Shown in pieces: positions 43,320 to 50,506 of a stretch of 54,888 bases of DNA. Position 1 is the stretch's first letter, and every line of letters starts with the position of its first letter. The notes below the pieces were generated by a model. That model saw only the letters and a list, made by a program, of their open reading frames with translations, did no database searches and was not told the DNA's origin. This DNA comes from Anaerotruncus sp. G3(2012). Lineage in GTDB: Bacteria > Bacillota > Clostridia > Oscillospirales > Ruminococcaceae. Made by a program: the position numbers and the translations under genes. Where the stretch lies: positions 43,033 through 97,920 of the forward strand of contig NZ_KE159678.1 in NCBI RefSeq assembly GCF_000403395.2, written 5' to 3'.

Positions 43320-44822
43320 ATGAGTGAGCGAACCTATCTCGCCATTGACTTGAAGAGCTTTTACGCATCCGTCGAATGTGTAGAGCGTGGTCTCGACCCC
43401 CTGACCACCAACCTTGTGGTGGCAGACTTGAGCCGCACCGAGAAGACCATCTGCCTGGCGGTCACTCCCAGCCTGAAAGCCTGGGGCATCTCCGGCAGGG
43501 CGCGGCTGTTCGAAGTGGTGCAGCGAGTCAAGGAAGTCAACGCCCGGCGGCTGCGCTCCGCGCCGGGGCGGCAGTTCACCGGCTCCTCCTCGGACGATAC
43601 CGCTTTGAAAGACGATCCCGGTCTGGCGCTGGACTACATCGTGGCTCCGCCCAGGATGGCCCACTACATGGAATGGAGTACCAGGGTCTACAATGTGTAC
43701 CTGAAATACATCGCACCGGAGGATATCCACAACTATTCGATTGACGAAGTCCTGATGGATGTGACCAACTATCTGGACACCTATAAACTCAACGCCAGAG
43801 AATTGGCGAGTAGGATCATTGCGGATGTACTGGAGACTACCGGCATCACAGCAACGGCGGGAATCGGCACGAATCTGTACCTCTGCAAAGTCGCTATGGA
43901 TATTGTTGCGAAGCACATCCATCCCGATGTCAACGGCGTCCGCATCGCCAAGCTGGACGAGCGCACCTACCGCCGCCTGCTGTGGGAGCACAGGCCCCTC
44001 ACCGATTTCTGGCGGGTTGGCGGCGGGTACGCCAGAAAGCTGGAGGCCCATGGCATCTATACCATGGGCGATGTTGCCCGCTGCTCCCTGGAGAACGAGG
44101 ATCTGCTCTATAAGCTGTTTGGGGTCAACGCAGAGCTGTTGATTGACCATGCCTGGGGCTGGGAACCAGTCACAATGGCGGACATCAAAGCATACACGCC
44201 GGAGTCCAAGAGCATCGGCTCCGGGCAGGTTTTGCAATGTCCTTACGGTTATGACAAGGCCCGGCTGGTGGTGCGGGAGATGGCGGATCAGCTGGCGCTG
44301 GATCTGGTGGACAAAAGCCTGGTCACAGACCAGCTGGTACTGACAGTGGGCTATGATATTGAAAATCTGAAAGGCCGCGGGTATAAAGGGGAAGTGATCA
44401 GAGACCGCTACGGCAGGGCCGTCCCCAAGCATGCCCACGGCACCGCCAATCTGGAGGAGTACACCGCTTCCACCAGGCGCATCATCACTGCCGCTCTGGA
44501 ACTGTTCGACCGGATCATTGACCGGAGCTTGCTGGTGCGCCGGCTTTATCTCACGGCCACCCGCGTTTCGGATGAGAAATCTGCGCCGGATAAGAAAGCC
44601 TTTGAACAGATGGATTTCTTCACTGACTATCACGCTGTTGAGGAGAAGCGGGCCAAGGAGACAGCGGAGCTTGAGCGGGAGAAGAAGGTGCAGCGGACGG
44701 TGCTGGACATTAAGAAGCGGTTTGGGAAAAACGCCATTCTCAAAGGCATGAATCTGGAAAAGGGCGCGACAGCAAAGGAACGCAATCGCACGATTGGAGG
44801 GCATCGCAGTGGGGAGGTATGA
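43320..44822 (+). CDS. Y-family DNA polymerase (UmuC/DinB-like)
   Basis: A 500-residue translesion polymerase. The palm motif is LAIDLKSFYASVECVERGLD (first Asp at residue 10), and the second acidic pair is in NYSIDEVLMDV. The IMS HHH region is in DFWRVGGGYARKLEAHGI, and the C-terminal little-finger domain continues to about residue 420. AGGAGG precedes the ATG. Such polymerases with a YolD-like partner are frequent ICE cargo and raise mutation rates under damage. I see no LexA box in the 48 bases upstream. Confidence 0.92.
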   Translation: MSERTYLAIDLKSFYASVECVERGLDPLTTNLVVADLSRTEKTICLAVTPSLKAWGISGRARLFEVVQRVKEVNARRLRSAPGRQFTGSSSDDTALKDDPGLALDYIVAPPRMAHYMEWSTRVYNVYLKYIAPEDIHNYSIDEVLMDVTNYLDTYKLNARELASRIIADVLETTGITATAGIGTNLYLCKVAMDIVAKHIHPDVNGVRIAKLDERTYRRLLWEHRPLTDFWRVGGGYARKLEAHGIYTMGDVARCSLENEDLLYKLFGVNAELLIDHAWGWEPVTMADIKAYTPESKSIGSGQVLQCPYGYDKARLVVREMADQLALDLVDKSLVTDQLVLTVGYDIENLKGRGYKGEVIRDRYGRAVPKHAHGTANLEEYTASTRRIITAALELFDRIIDRSLLVRRLYLTATRVSDEKSAPDKKAFEQMDFFTDYHAVEEKRAKETAELEREKKVQRTVLDIKKRFGKNAILKGMNLEKGATAKERNRTIGGHRSGEV

Positions 44823-45204
44823 CGATATCATCAACCTGCCGCACCACGTCTCCTCCACCCGCCCTCAGATGCCAATGATCGACCGGGCGGCTCAGTTCCA
44901 GCCCTTCCGGGCCCTGACCGGCTATGAGGACGCTGTCCAGGAGACGGCCCGGCTGACCGATGAGCGGCCCGAATTGACGGAGGATGAGAAGTCCATTCTG
45001 GATAGGAAGCTGCAAAGCCTGGCAGACAGGATTTCCTCCAAGCCGCAGATCACTGTGACCTGGTTTCGTCCGGACCAAAAGAAAACCGGGGGCGCATACG
45101 TCACCACCACCGGCCAATTAAAGAAACTTGATGATTATGCGGGCACTCTGATCATGATGGGAGGAGAGCGGATCGTGATCGAGAACATTCTGGATATCCA
45201 GTGA
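44809..45204 (+). CDS. YolD-like protein
   Basis: A 131-residue protein starting at a GTG (44809) with GGAGGG 7 bases upstream; it overlaps the polymerase end by 14 bases. GRYDDIINLPHHVSSTRPQM, then MIDRAAQFQPFRALTGYEDA match the YolD-like family that accompanies UvrX/UmuC-type polymerases in Firmicutes. It probably modulates the polymerase. A TTG at 44794 is a poorer start. Confidence 0.82.
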   Translation: MGRYDDIINLPHHVSSTRPQMPMIDRAAQFQPFRALTGYEDAVQETARLTDERPELTEDEKSILDRKLQSLADRISSKPQITVTWFRPDQKKTGGAYVTTTGQLKKLDDYAGTLIMMGGERIVIENILDIQ

Positions 45205-45205
45205 C

Positions 45206-47044
45206 TTACCGTCCGCCCGCCTTCCCGAACAGCTCCGCCTTATGGGGCCGGGCGTGGACTTCCAGGAGATACCGCTCATTGCCGCACTTATAGAGGCAGA
45301 CGCCCCGCTGGGGGTAGCGGATCAGCTCAAATTCGGACTCCTCCAGCTGGAGATTGTCCATATAGAACCGCTTATCCACACTGCCGGCGTTGAAGAGGAA
45401 CTGGTGGGTGGGGATGGCGAAGAGGGGCCGGGTCAGCTCCCGAATTCCGTCCACGTCAAAATCCTCCAAGTTCTGACTGGCGAGGATCAGGGAGGATTCT
45501 TTCTTCCGCACCCGCTTGAGGGTGTTTCGGATATACTCAATGGTGGTCACGTTGGAGAGCCAGATGTACAGCTCGTCCAGCGTGGCCACGGTGTTTCCCT
45601 CGGTCAGAAGTTTGTCGCTGAGGTAGGAGAGGACATTGAAGAGCATGGCGTCCTTGACGTTCCGGCTGGCCTGGAGGAGACCCTTCACGCCGAAGACCAG
45701 GAATCGGCTGGATGTAATGTTGGTGTAGCCGTTGAAGAACTTGCTTTCAGCGCCCCTGCACATGGAGTGGAGGCCCAGCAGGACTTCCTGCAGCAGTTCC
45801 CGCGGGTATAGCGGGTTTTCCTCTCTGTCATAGTGCTGGTAGGCGTCCTCGATCACATCGTAAAGGTCGGAGAGGACGGGGAAATCATCGGGCCGCATGG
45901 ACTGGAAATCCGTGTGATTGTTGAGTCCCCACTTCTTATACAGCCGTTCCAGCATCAGCTCGATGGTGTCGATGTGGCGGTCTGAGAAGTCCTTATAGGC
46001 CCGGAAAAAGTCCTTGAGGAAGGAGATGTGCTGGCTCAGGCGGGTGCGCTGCCGGAAGGCTGCCGGAGCCTCCGGGTCATCCTCCCCATCGGTATCCCAC
46101 AGCTTGGGTTCCAGGGGGTTGATGATGTACTGTCCGCTCATGAGGTCAGCGAAGCAGCCGCCCAGGTTGGCGCACAGGTCGATGAGCTCATGCTCCGGAT
46201 CGAGGCAGAGAGCGGACTTGCCGCTCTCCAGGATATTGCAGAGAAGGAGCTTCAGCAGGTAGCTCTTGCCCTGGCCGGAGTTGCCCAAGATGAGGACGCT
46301 GGCGGTGGTCTTATCCTCGGCGCGGCGGTCCAGATCCACGATGATATTGGAGCCGTAGCGGTCCCGGCCCACATAGAAGCCGTTGGGATCGTTCTTGCCG
46401 GAGTAGTTGAAGGGGAAGAGGTTCGCCACGCTGGAGGCGGGCAGCACCCGTTCATAGAGGGAGCCGAAGACGTTGCTCCCGGCGGGGTTGGAGGCGAGGA
46501 AGCCCTCCCGCTGGCGAAGGAGGACACGGTCGGCGTTCAGCTTGGAGCGGGTCAGCTCGGCGGTCACATCGTCCCGAAGGGTGCGGAGGCTGTCCGAGTC
46601 CCTGGCGGAGAGTTCGATGAACACGGCGCAGTGTACCAGCGGCTCCCGGTTGCGGTGCATGGTGGTGATGAGTGCGGCCACGTCCTGGAGGTTGGCCTCC
46701 GCCGTAATACTCTGCTTCATGTCGTTGGTGTTGCCGCGCTCCATGCGGCTCTTGTTGGTGGCGTTGTGGAGGATGGCGTTCTCTTCAGCCGGTGTGACCT
46801 GGCGGGTATAAATCCGCAGAGTCACGCCGCTTTTCTCGCCCAGATGCCGGAGCAGGGCCAGTCCCTCGGTGCTGGTGGGGCAGCCCCGCAGGGCCAGGGT
46901 GCAGTGATACGCGCCGCCCAGGATATAGCTGTCCGTGTTGAACTTCACGGCGGCGGGGGCAATCATGTCCAGGAAGTCCTTGGGCGGTACAGCTTCTGGT
47001 TTTAATGCTGCTTTTTTCTTCCTTTTTATCTGCTTTTTAGCCAT
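45206..47044 (-). CDS. VirB4-like transfer ATPase
   Basis: A 612-residue ATPase. The N-terminal half is the VirB4 platform domain. Walker A is GNSGQGKS at 254-261, Walker B in VATLDELYIWLSN near 500, and the SLILASQNLEDFD segment is a VirB4/TraC feature. It powers the type IV secretion channel from the cytoplasmic face. GGAG lies 5-6 bases before the ATG at 47044, which lies 8 bases within the gene upstream. It ends 2 bases from the convergent YolD-like gene. Confidence 0.93.
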   Translation of the reverse strand: MAKKQIKRKKKAALKPEAVPPKDFLDMIAPAAVKFNTDSYILGGAYHCTLALRGCPTSTEGLALLRHLGEKSGVTLRIYTRQVTPAEENAILHNATNKSRMERGNTNDMKQSITAEANLQDVAALITTMHRNREPLVHCAVFIELSARDSDSLRTLRDDVTAELTRSKLNADRVLLRQREGFLASNPAGSNVFGSLYERVLPASSVANLFPFNYSGKNDPNGFYVGRDRYGSNIIVDLDRRAEDKTTASVLILGNSGQGKSYLLKLLLCNILESGKSALCLDPEHELIDLCANLGGCFADLMSGQYIINPLEPKLWDTDGEDDPEAPAAFRQRTRLSQHISFLKDFFRAYKDFSDRHIDTIELMLERLYKKWGLNNHTDFQSMRPDDFPVLSDLYDVIEDAYQHYDREENPLYPRELLQEVLLGLHSMCRGAESKFFNGYTNITSSRFLVFGVKGLLQASRNVKDAMLFNVLSYLSDKLLTEGNTVATLDELYIWLSNVTTIEYIRNTLKRVRKKESSLILASQNLEDFDVDGIRELTRPLFAIPTHQFLFNAGSVDKRFYMDNLQLEESEFELIRYPQRGVCLYKCGNERYLLEVHARPHKAELFGKAGGR

Positions 47045-47615
47045 TGGCGCTCCTCTCTCCGTCAAAGCGGTCAAACTGTTCGGTGGTCACGTCCTGCTGG
47101 TAGTACACCGCCAGCAGACGCATCATGTCCTGCTCCTCCGCCATGCGGACGTGAAAGCCGCAGTCCCGGACGCGCTTCTCGATCTGCTTCAGGTGTCCGG
47201 CGTCCTCGGTGGACTTTTCCTCCCTGCGGTAGACGAGGGCGAACTCCCGCGCCGAGGCGGTGGTGGACTGGATCTCGTCCAAGTGGCCCATGTCCTGCCG
47301 GAGCAGCTCCCGCAGGGCGGGGAGATCCTCCTGCTCCAGCCGGGCCTGATAGTGGTGCTTGTTGCTCTGGAAGGATTCGCGGGAATCCAGGGCCAGCAGC
47401 TCCACTGCTTCCATACCCCGCAGCAGCTCCGTCAGGGCGCGGACGCGGCCCCGGACCCCCTCGGCAGACAGGACGGAGAGGTTGTCCGGGCTGACCAGAT
47501 AAAAAACCAGCTCACCTCTGGCCGTCTTCAGGCCGTGATCGGTGAGCTGGTCAATCCCCATGAGCTGCCGGGTGGACAGATGCCGCCGCAGCTCTTTTTT
47601 CTGTTTTCGGTTCAA
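47037..47615 (-). CDS. Conserved transfer-region protein
   Basis: A 192-residue protein starting at TTG (47615) with AGGAGG upstream. It has an LVFYLVSPDNLSVLSAEGVR segment, a helical LTELLRGMEAVELLALDSRE segment and a late YRREEKSTEDAGHLKQIEKR segment. Proteins of this size and place regularly precede VirB4 in clostridial ICEs, and the layout resembles the N-terminal platform of VirB4, so it may be a VirB4 partner (inference). It overlaps the VirB4 gene by 8 bases. Confidence 0.65.
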   Translation of the reverse strand: MNRKQKKELRRHLSTRQLMGIDQLTDHGLKTARGELVFYLVSPDNLSVLSAEGVRGRVRALTELLRGMEAVELLALDSRESFQSNKHHYQARLEQEDLPALRELLRQDMGHLDEIQSTTASAREFALVYRREEKSTEDAGHLKQIEKRVRDCGFHVRMAEEQDMMRLLAVYYQQDVTTEQFDRFDGERSANG

Positions 47616-47626
47616 GTGGATACCTC

Positions 47627-47998
47627 CTACATCATCTGCATTCCCATACCGGGAGGTGCAGGAATTTCAATAAACTCCTGGGAAGGCTTGCTGGAAAACA
47701 TATCCTGCAAAAACTGCCGGCCTCCCAGTTGTGCCGCTTTCTGAAACGCCCGGTTGAAGTCACCGCAGTCCATGACCGCTTTCCGGGTAAAGAGTGCTTC
47801 TCCGATATGAGGAAACGCCCCCTTATAGGTTCCAACAGAGAGTTCCCCTCCCGGCTGGATTCGGATATAGATTCCGTCCTCTCCGCCGAAATAGTAAAGC
47901 GCACCGCGGCCATTCAGACTTGTGATTTTATCCTCAGTCCATTGAAAGCGGCTGTTTTCTGTGACAGCCAGCCACTGTCTCATTTCTGCGTCTGTCAT
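47627..47998 (-). CDS. Hypothetical transfer-region protein
   Basis: A 123-residue protein beginning MTDAEMRQWLAVTENSRFQW, with a GGEDGIYIRIQPGGELSVGT segment and a Pro/Met-rich end. The ATG overlaps the stop of the VirB3/PrgI-like gene (ATGA), which argues for this start and for coupled translation. Its end contains the ribosome site of the next gene. Not recognised; no membrane helix. Confidence 0.65.
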   Translation of the reverse strand: MTDAEMRQWLAVTENSRFQWTEDKITSLNGRGALYYFGGEDGIYIRIQPGGELSVGTYKGAFPHIGEALFTRKAVMDCGDFNRAFQKAAQLGGRQFLQDMFSSKPSQEFIEIPAPPGMGMQMM

Positions 47999-48261
47999 TT
48001 TTGTGGGGCACTCCACTCGTAATATTGCTGGTGCAGGAACAGGAAGCAGACAGCGCAGCGCAGGAAGTCCAGGATGCTGGCTCCCTCCATGCGGATGGAG
48101 AGGAAAGCGAACAGCACCGTCAGGATCATCAGCAGCATTCCAGACCCATTCGCCAACGCCAGGACAGAGAATAAAAACCCGATGCCAATGACCGCCACGT
48201 CCCGCAGCTCCCACAGCCACAGCTTGGGTTTTGCTCTCAGGTTGTCAGGGTAGATATACAT
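47995..48261 (-). CDS. VirB3/PrgI-like membrane protein, leader cut by an IS
   Basis: An 88-residue protein with a cytoplasmic start (MYIYPDNLRAKPKLWLWELR) and two or three membrane helices, the size and shape of the VirB3/PrgI protein that precedes VirB4 in Gram-positive systems. The IS at 48265-49088 ends 3 bases before the ATG. The natural ribosome site AGGAGG is now at about 49101-49107 on the far side of the element. The protein is intact but probably poorly translated. Confidence 0.75.
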   Translation of the reverse strand: MYIYPDNLRAKPKLWLWELRDVAVIGIGFLFSVLALANGSGMLLMILTVLFAFLSIRMEGASILDFLRCAVCFLFLHQQYYEWSAPQK

Positions 48262-48264
48262 TTA

Positions 48265-49088
48265 GAACCTGTATTCACAAGGAGAAAAGAACGTGGTAAA
48301 ATAGAGATATGGAAGAAAAAGGACGGGAGTCGTACCCTAGCGACTTGACAGATGAGCAGTGGGAGGAGATCGCCCCACTATATGCCGAGATGCGCAACTG
48401 CACGTGGAGCAAGAGGGAATTGACGGATGCTGTGCTGTATTTGGTAGATTCGGGGTGCAAATGGAGACAGTTGCCCCATGATTTTCCGCCATATTCAACG
48501 GTACACAGTTTTTATCGCCGCGCCCGGATCAGCGGGCTGTGGGATAAAATTCTGGAACATCTTGTAAAAAAGACACGAATAAATGCTGGACGCAAGGAGA
48601 GCCCAAGCTACGCGATCATTGATTCCCAGAGTGTAAAAACAGTAGCAGCCAGCGAAGATCGCGGAATTGACGGAGGGAAAAAACAAAAGGCAGAAAGCGG
48701 CACATTGTAGTGGATGTGCTGGGCTGTTTGTTGTCTATTGTGGTTCATGCTGCCAATATTCATGACACAAAAAGTGGAATATCTACCGCCAAACGAGCGC
48801 ATGAACGGTATCCATCTATTCAGAAATTCTGCGCAGACGCCGGATATCGGGGCACCTTCGTTTCTGATTTGAAGGACCAGCTTGACCTTAATGTCGATAT
48901 TTCAGAGAAAATCAAGCCCCACCAATGGGAAAGACTCCCTTGGCGCTGGGTAGTTGAACGCACCCTCTCCTGGCTCAATCATTCCAGACGTCTCAGTAAA
49001 GATTATGAGATATCCGTCTCATCTGCTGAGACTATCGTCAAAATTTCTCATTTCCATACCTTGCTTAAACGCTTATGAATACAGCTTC
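48265..49088 (+). mobile_element. IS5-family element (TTA target), complete copy
   Basis: 824 bases with imperfect terminal inverted repeats (GAACCTGTATTCACAAG left; GAAGCTGTATTCATAAG right, read inward), flanked by a TTA duplication (48262-48264 and 49089-49091). A second copy starts at 54797 in the same orientation. A 3-base TNA duplication suits the IS1031/ISL2 side of the IS5 family. Confidence 0.9.
48309..49078 (+). CDS. IS5-family transposase, -1 frameshift
   Basis: Frame 1 (48309-48710) has DLTDEQWEEIAPLYAEMRNC, GCKWRQLPHDFPPYSTVHSF and the first Asp in YAIIDSQSVKT. At A6C (48678-48684) a -1 slip joins it to frame 2 (ending 49078), with RHIVVDVLGCLLSIV, the second Asp in FCADAGYRGTF and the Glu in RWVVERTLSWLNHSRRL. 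All catalytic acids are present. A second copy of this element begins at the right window edge, which points to recent activity. Confidence 0.88.
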
Positions 49089-49235
49089 TTAATGTTATTC
49101 ACCTCCTACGATATTGGTCTGTGCAGGGCAGTCGTGCTTGAAAACCCTGCCACATGCCATGCTAAAAAATCTCCTGTTCACATTTTCCTCTGTTTTTTCT
49201 GCGGATATCGGGCATCTTGTCTTAGGGGTGCTGCA

Positions 49236-49607
49236 ATGCGAAAACTTTCAATATTTACCGCCAGTATCATTACTGCCATAACGCTCTGGATGGCAACAAG
49301 CGCGGCAGCTGAGGAAGAACCGCAAGGACTGTCTGCCGCGGCGGAGCAGGTCATTTTGCGGCTGTTGCATCAACCGACCACCGCAGCTGTTGAGGAATAC
49401 TATGGTGGACATAGACAATATTGGCGGCAGGAAGTCTTGAATGTCCAAAAGGTTCCGGAATCGCCATATTATGAAGTTGTTATACAGGTAGAAACTTTTT
49501 ATGGCGCTCATAATCCACCATACGGTCTTGAAACACTGACCTTTTATATCGGGCCTCTTGATAACATCCAATTGGCCAGCTTTGTCCATCAGACGGAGGC
49601 GGAGTGA
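49236..49607 (+). CDS. Secreted DUF3888-type protein
   Basis: A 123-residue protein with a signal peptide (residues 1-25, ending SAAAEEE). The mature part has VIQVETFYGAHNPPYGLETLTF, close to the DUF3888 signature I recall from spore-forming Firmicutes. The role is unknown. No strong ribosome site lies before the ATG at 49236 (GGGGTG only). It is divergent from the VirB3/PrgI-like gene, and the two were about 140 bases apart before the IS arrived. Confidence 0.7.
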   Translation: MRKLSIFTASIITAITLWMATSAAAEEEPQGLSAAAEQVILRLLHQPTTAAVEEYYGGHRQYWRQEVLNVQKVPESPYYEVVIQVETFYGAHNPPYGLETLTFYIGPLDNIQLASFVHQTEAE

Positions 49608-49698
49608 ACTGGGGCATGTGGTGTCGGCTTGTATTCACACTTGTCAACCCGGTTTCTTTATGGTATAGTTGAGCCATAAAATATGGGAGGATTTCTCA

Positions 49699-50019
49699 AT
49701 GACGCCTCATTTTTTTGAAGCAGAAATCAATTCATTTGGTTACTTTACCTTTTTGCTCCCTGTTTCTGCGGCGCTTGGAATAGACAGCGACAAAATTCTG
49801 GAGATCAGTGTGGATTACGGGGCTGCGCTGGATGGAGATCAACTCACAGCAAACGCATGGGCGCGGGAGCAGAATGGCGTGATCAAAGGATTTATTTACA
49901 CGGTTCATATTGCGCCCGGAGAAAATGAACAGGAGCGCATTGTTGAGGCATTAAACAACTGTGAGGCGTTCCTGTCGAATCTGTCTCAGTTCGCTGCGAT
50001 GCTTGACTGGCAGCAATAG
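49699..50019 (+). CDS. Hypothetical protein, 106 residues
   Basis: Starts MTPHFFEAEINSFGYFTFLL with GGAGG 9 bases upstream; the frame is open to 49669. It is acidic and soluble with a DKILEISVDYGAALDGDQLT segment. Not recognised. It resembles the small single-domain proteins among immunity-type genes. A perfect 17-bp hairpin follows its stop. Confidence 0.5.
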   Translation: MTPHFFEAEINSFGYFTFLLPVSAALGIDSDKILEISVDYGAALDGDQLTANAWAREQNGVIKGFIYTVHIAPGENEQERIVEALNNCEAFLSNLSQFAAMLDWQQ

Positions 50020-50030
50020 AGTTTTCAGAA

Positions 50031-50072
50031 ATAGGACACATCTGCCCGAGATGCAGGGCAGATGTGTCCTAT
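50031..50072. terminator. Perfect 17-bp hairpin between convergent genes
   Basis: ATAGGACACATCTGCCC (50031-50047) pairs perfectly with 50056-50072 around an 8-base loop. It lies exactly between the convergent genes ending at 50019 and 50075. No long U run follows on either strand, so a terminator role is likely but not certain. Confidence 0.6.
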
Positions 50073-50074
50073 GT

Positions 50075-50395
50075 TCATTCGCCTTCGGTGCCGCCCTCTG
50101 TCTGATCCGCCTCCTCCAGCGCCCGCTGGATGCAGCTGAGGAAGAAAGCGTTCTGCTTGATGCCCTTCCGCTTGAGGTAATCCTTGAACTGCTCAAACAG
50201 TTCGGTGGATACCTGGAAGGCTACGGTTCTCTGATTTTCTTTCATGGTAGGTTTCATCTCCTGTTCATAGAATTTTGTAATGAGTTCGGTCATGTATTGA
50301 CCCAGCGTCTGCCCGGACGCCTCCTGCCGTTCCCGCACCTTGGCGTGCAGGGACTCGGGGATCTGGGCGCACAGATTTTTTGTGTTCTCTGCCAT
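50075..50395 (-). CDS. Tandem ribbon-helix-helix protein
   Basis: A 106-residue protein with two similar halves. LCAQIPESLHAKVRERQEAS with TLGQYMTELI is the first ribbon-helix-helix, and VAFQVSTELFEQFKDYLKRK with NAFFLSCIQRALEE is the second. Such proteins bind DNA, often as transfer or partition regulators. AGGAG precedes the ATG at 50395; the frame is open to 50449. It lies downstream of the methyltransferase halves on the same strand. Confidence 0.72.
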   Translation of the reverse strand: MAENTKNLCAQIPESLHAKVRERQEASGQTLGQYMTELITKFYEQEMKPTMKENQRTVAFQVSTELFEQFKDYLKRKGIKQNAFFLSCIQRALEEADQTEGGTEGE

Positions 50396-50506
50396 AGGGG
50401 TTTCTCCTTTCTTGGGCGGTAGGGCAAGTATATCGGAAACACCGGACAATAGCTATTCACACATACCAACAAAGAAGTTTTTGTAAATAGAGCAAAACCG
50501 ACAATG

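Noticed and set aside
42438-44858. An 806-residue minus-strand protein
   Set aside because: Only its last 277 residues are real (PAPS-reductase-like). The rest is antisense to the Y-family polymerase and has no ribosome site.
47999-48220. N-terminal extension of the 123-residue transfer protein up to 48220
   Set aside because: It overlaps the VirB3/PrgI-like gene in another frame; the ATGA overlap at 47995-47998 is the natural start.
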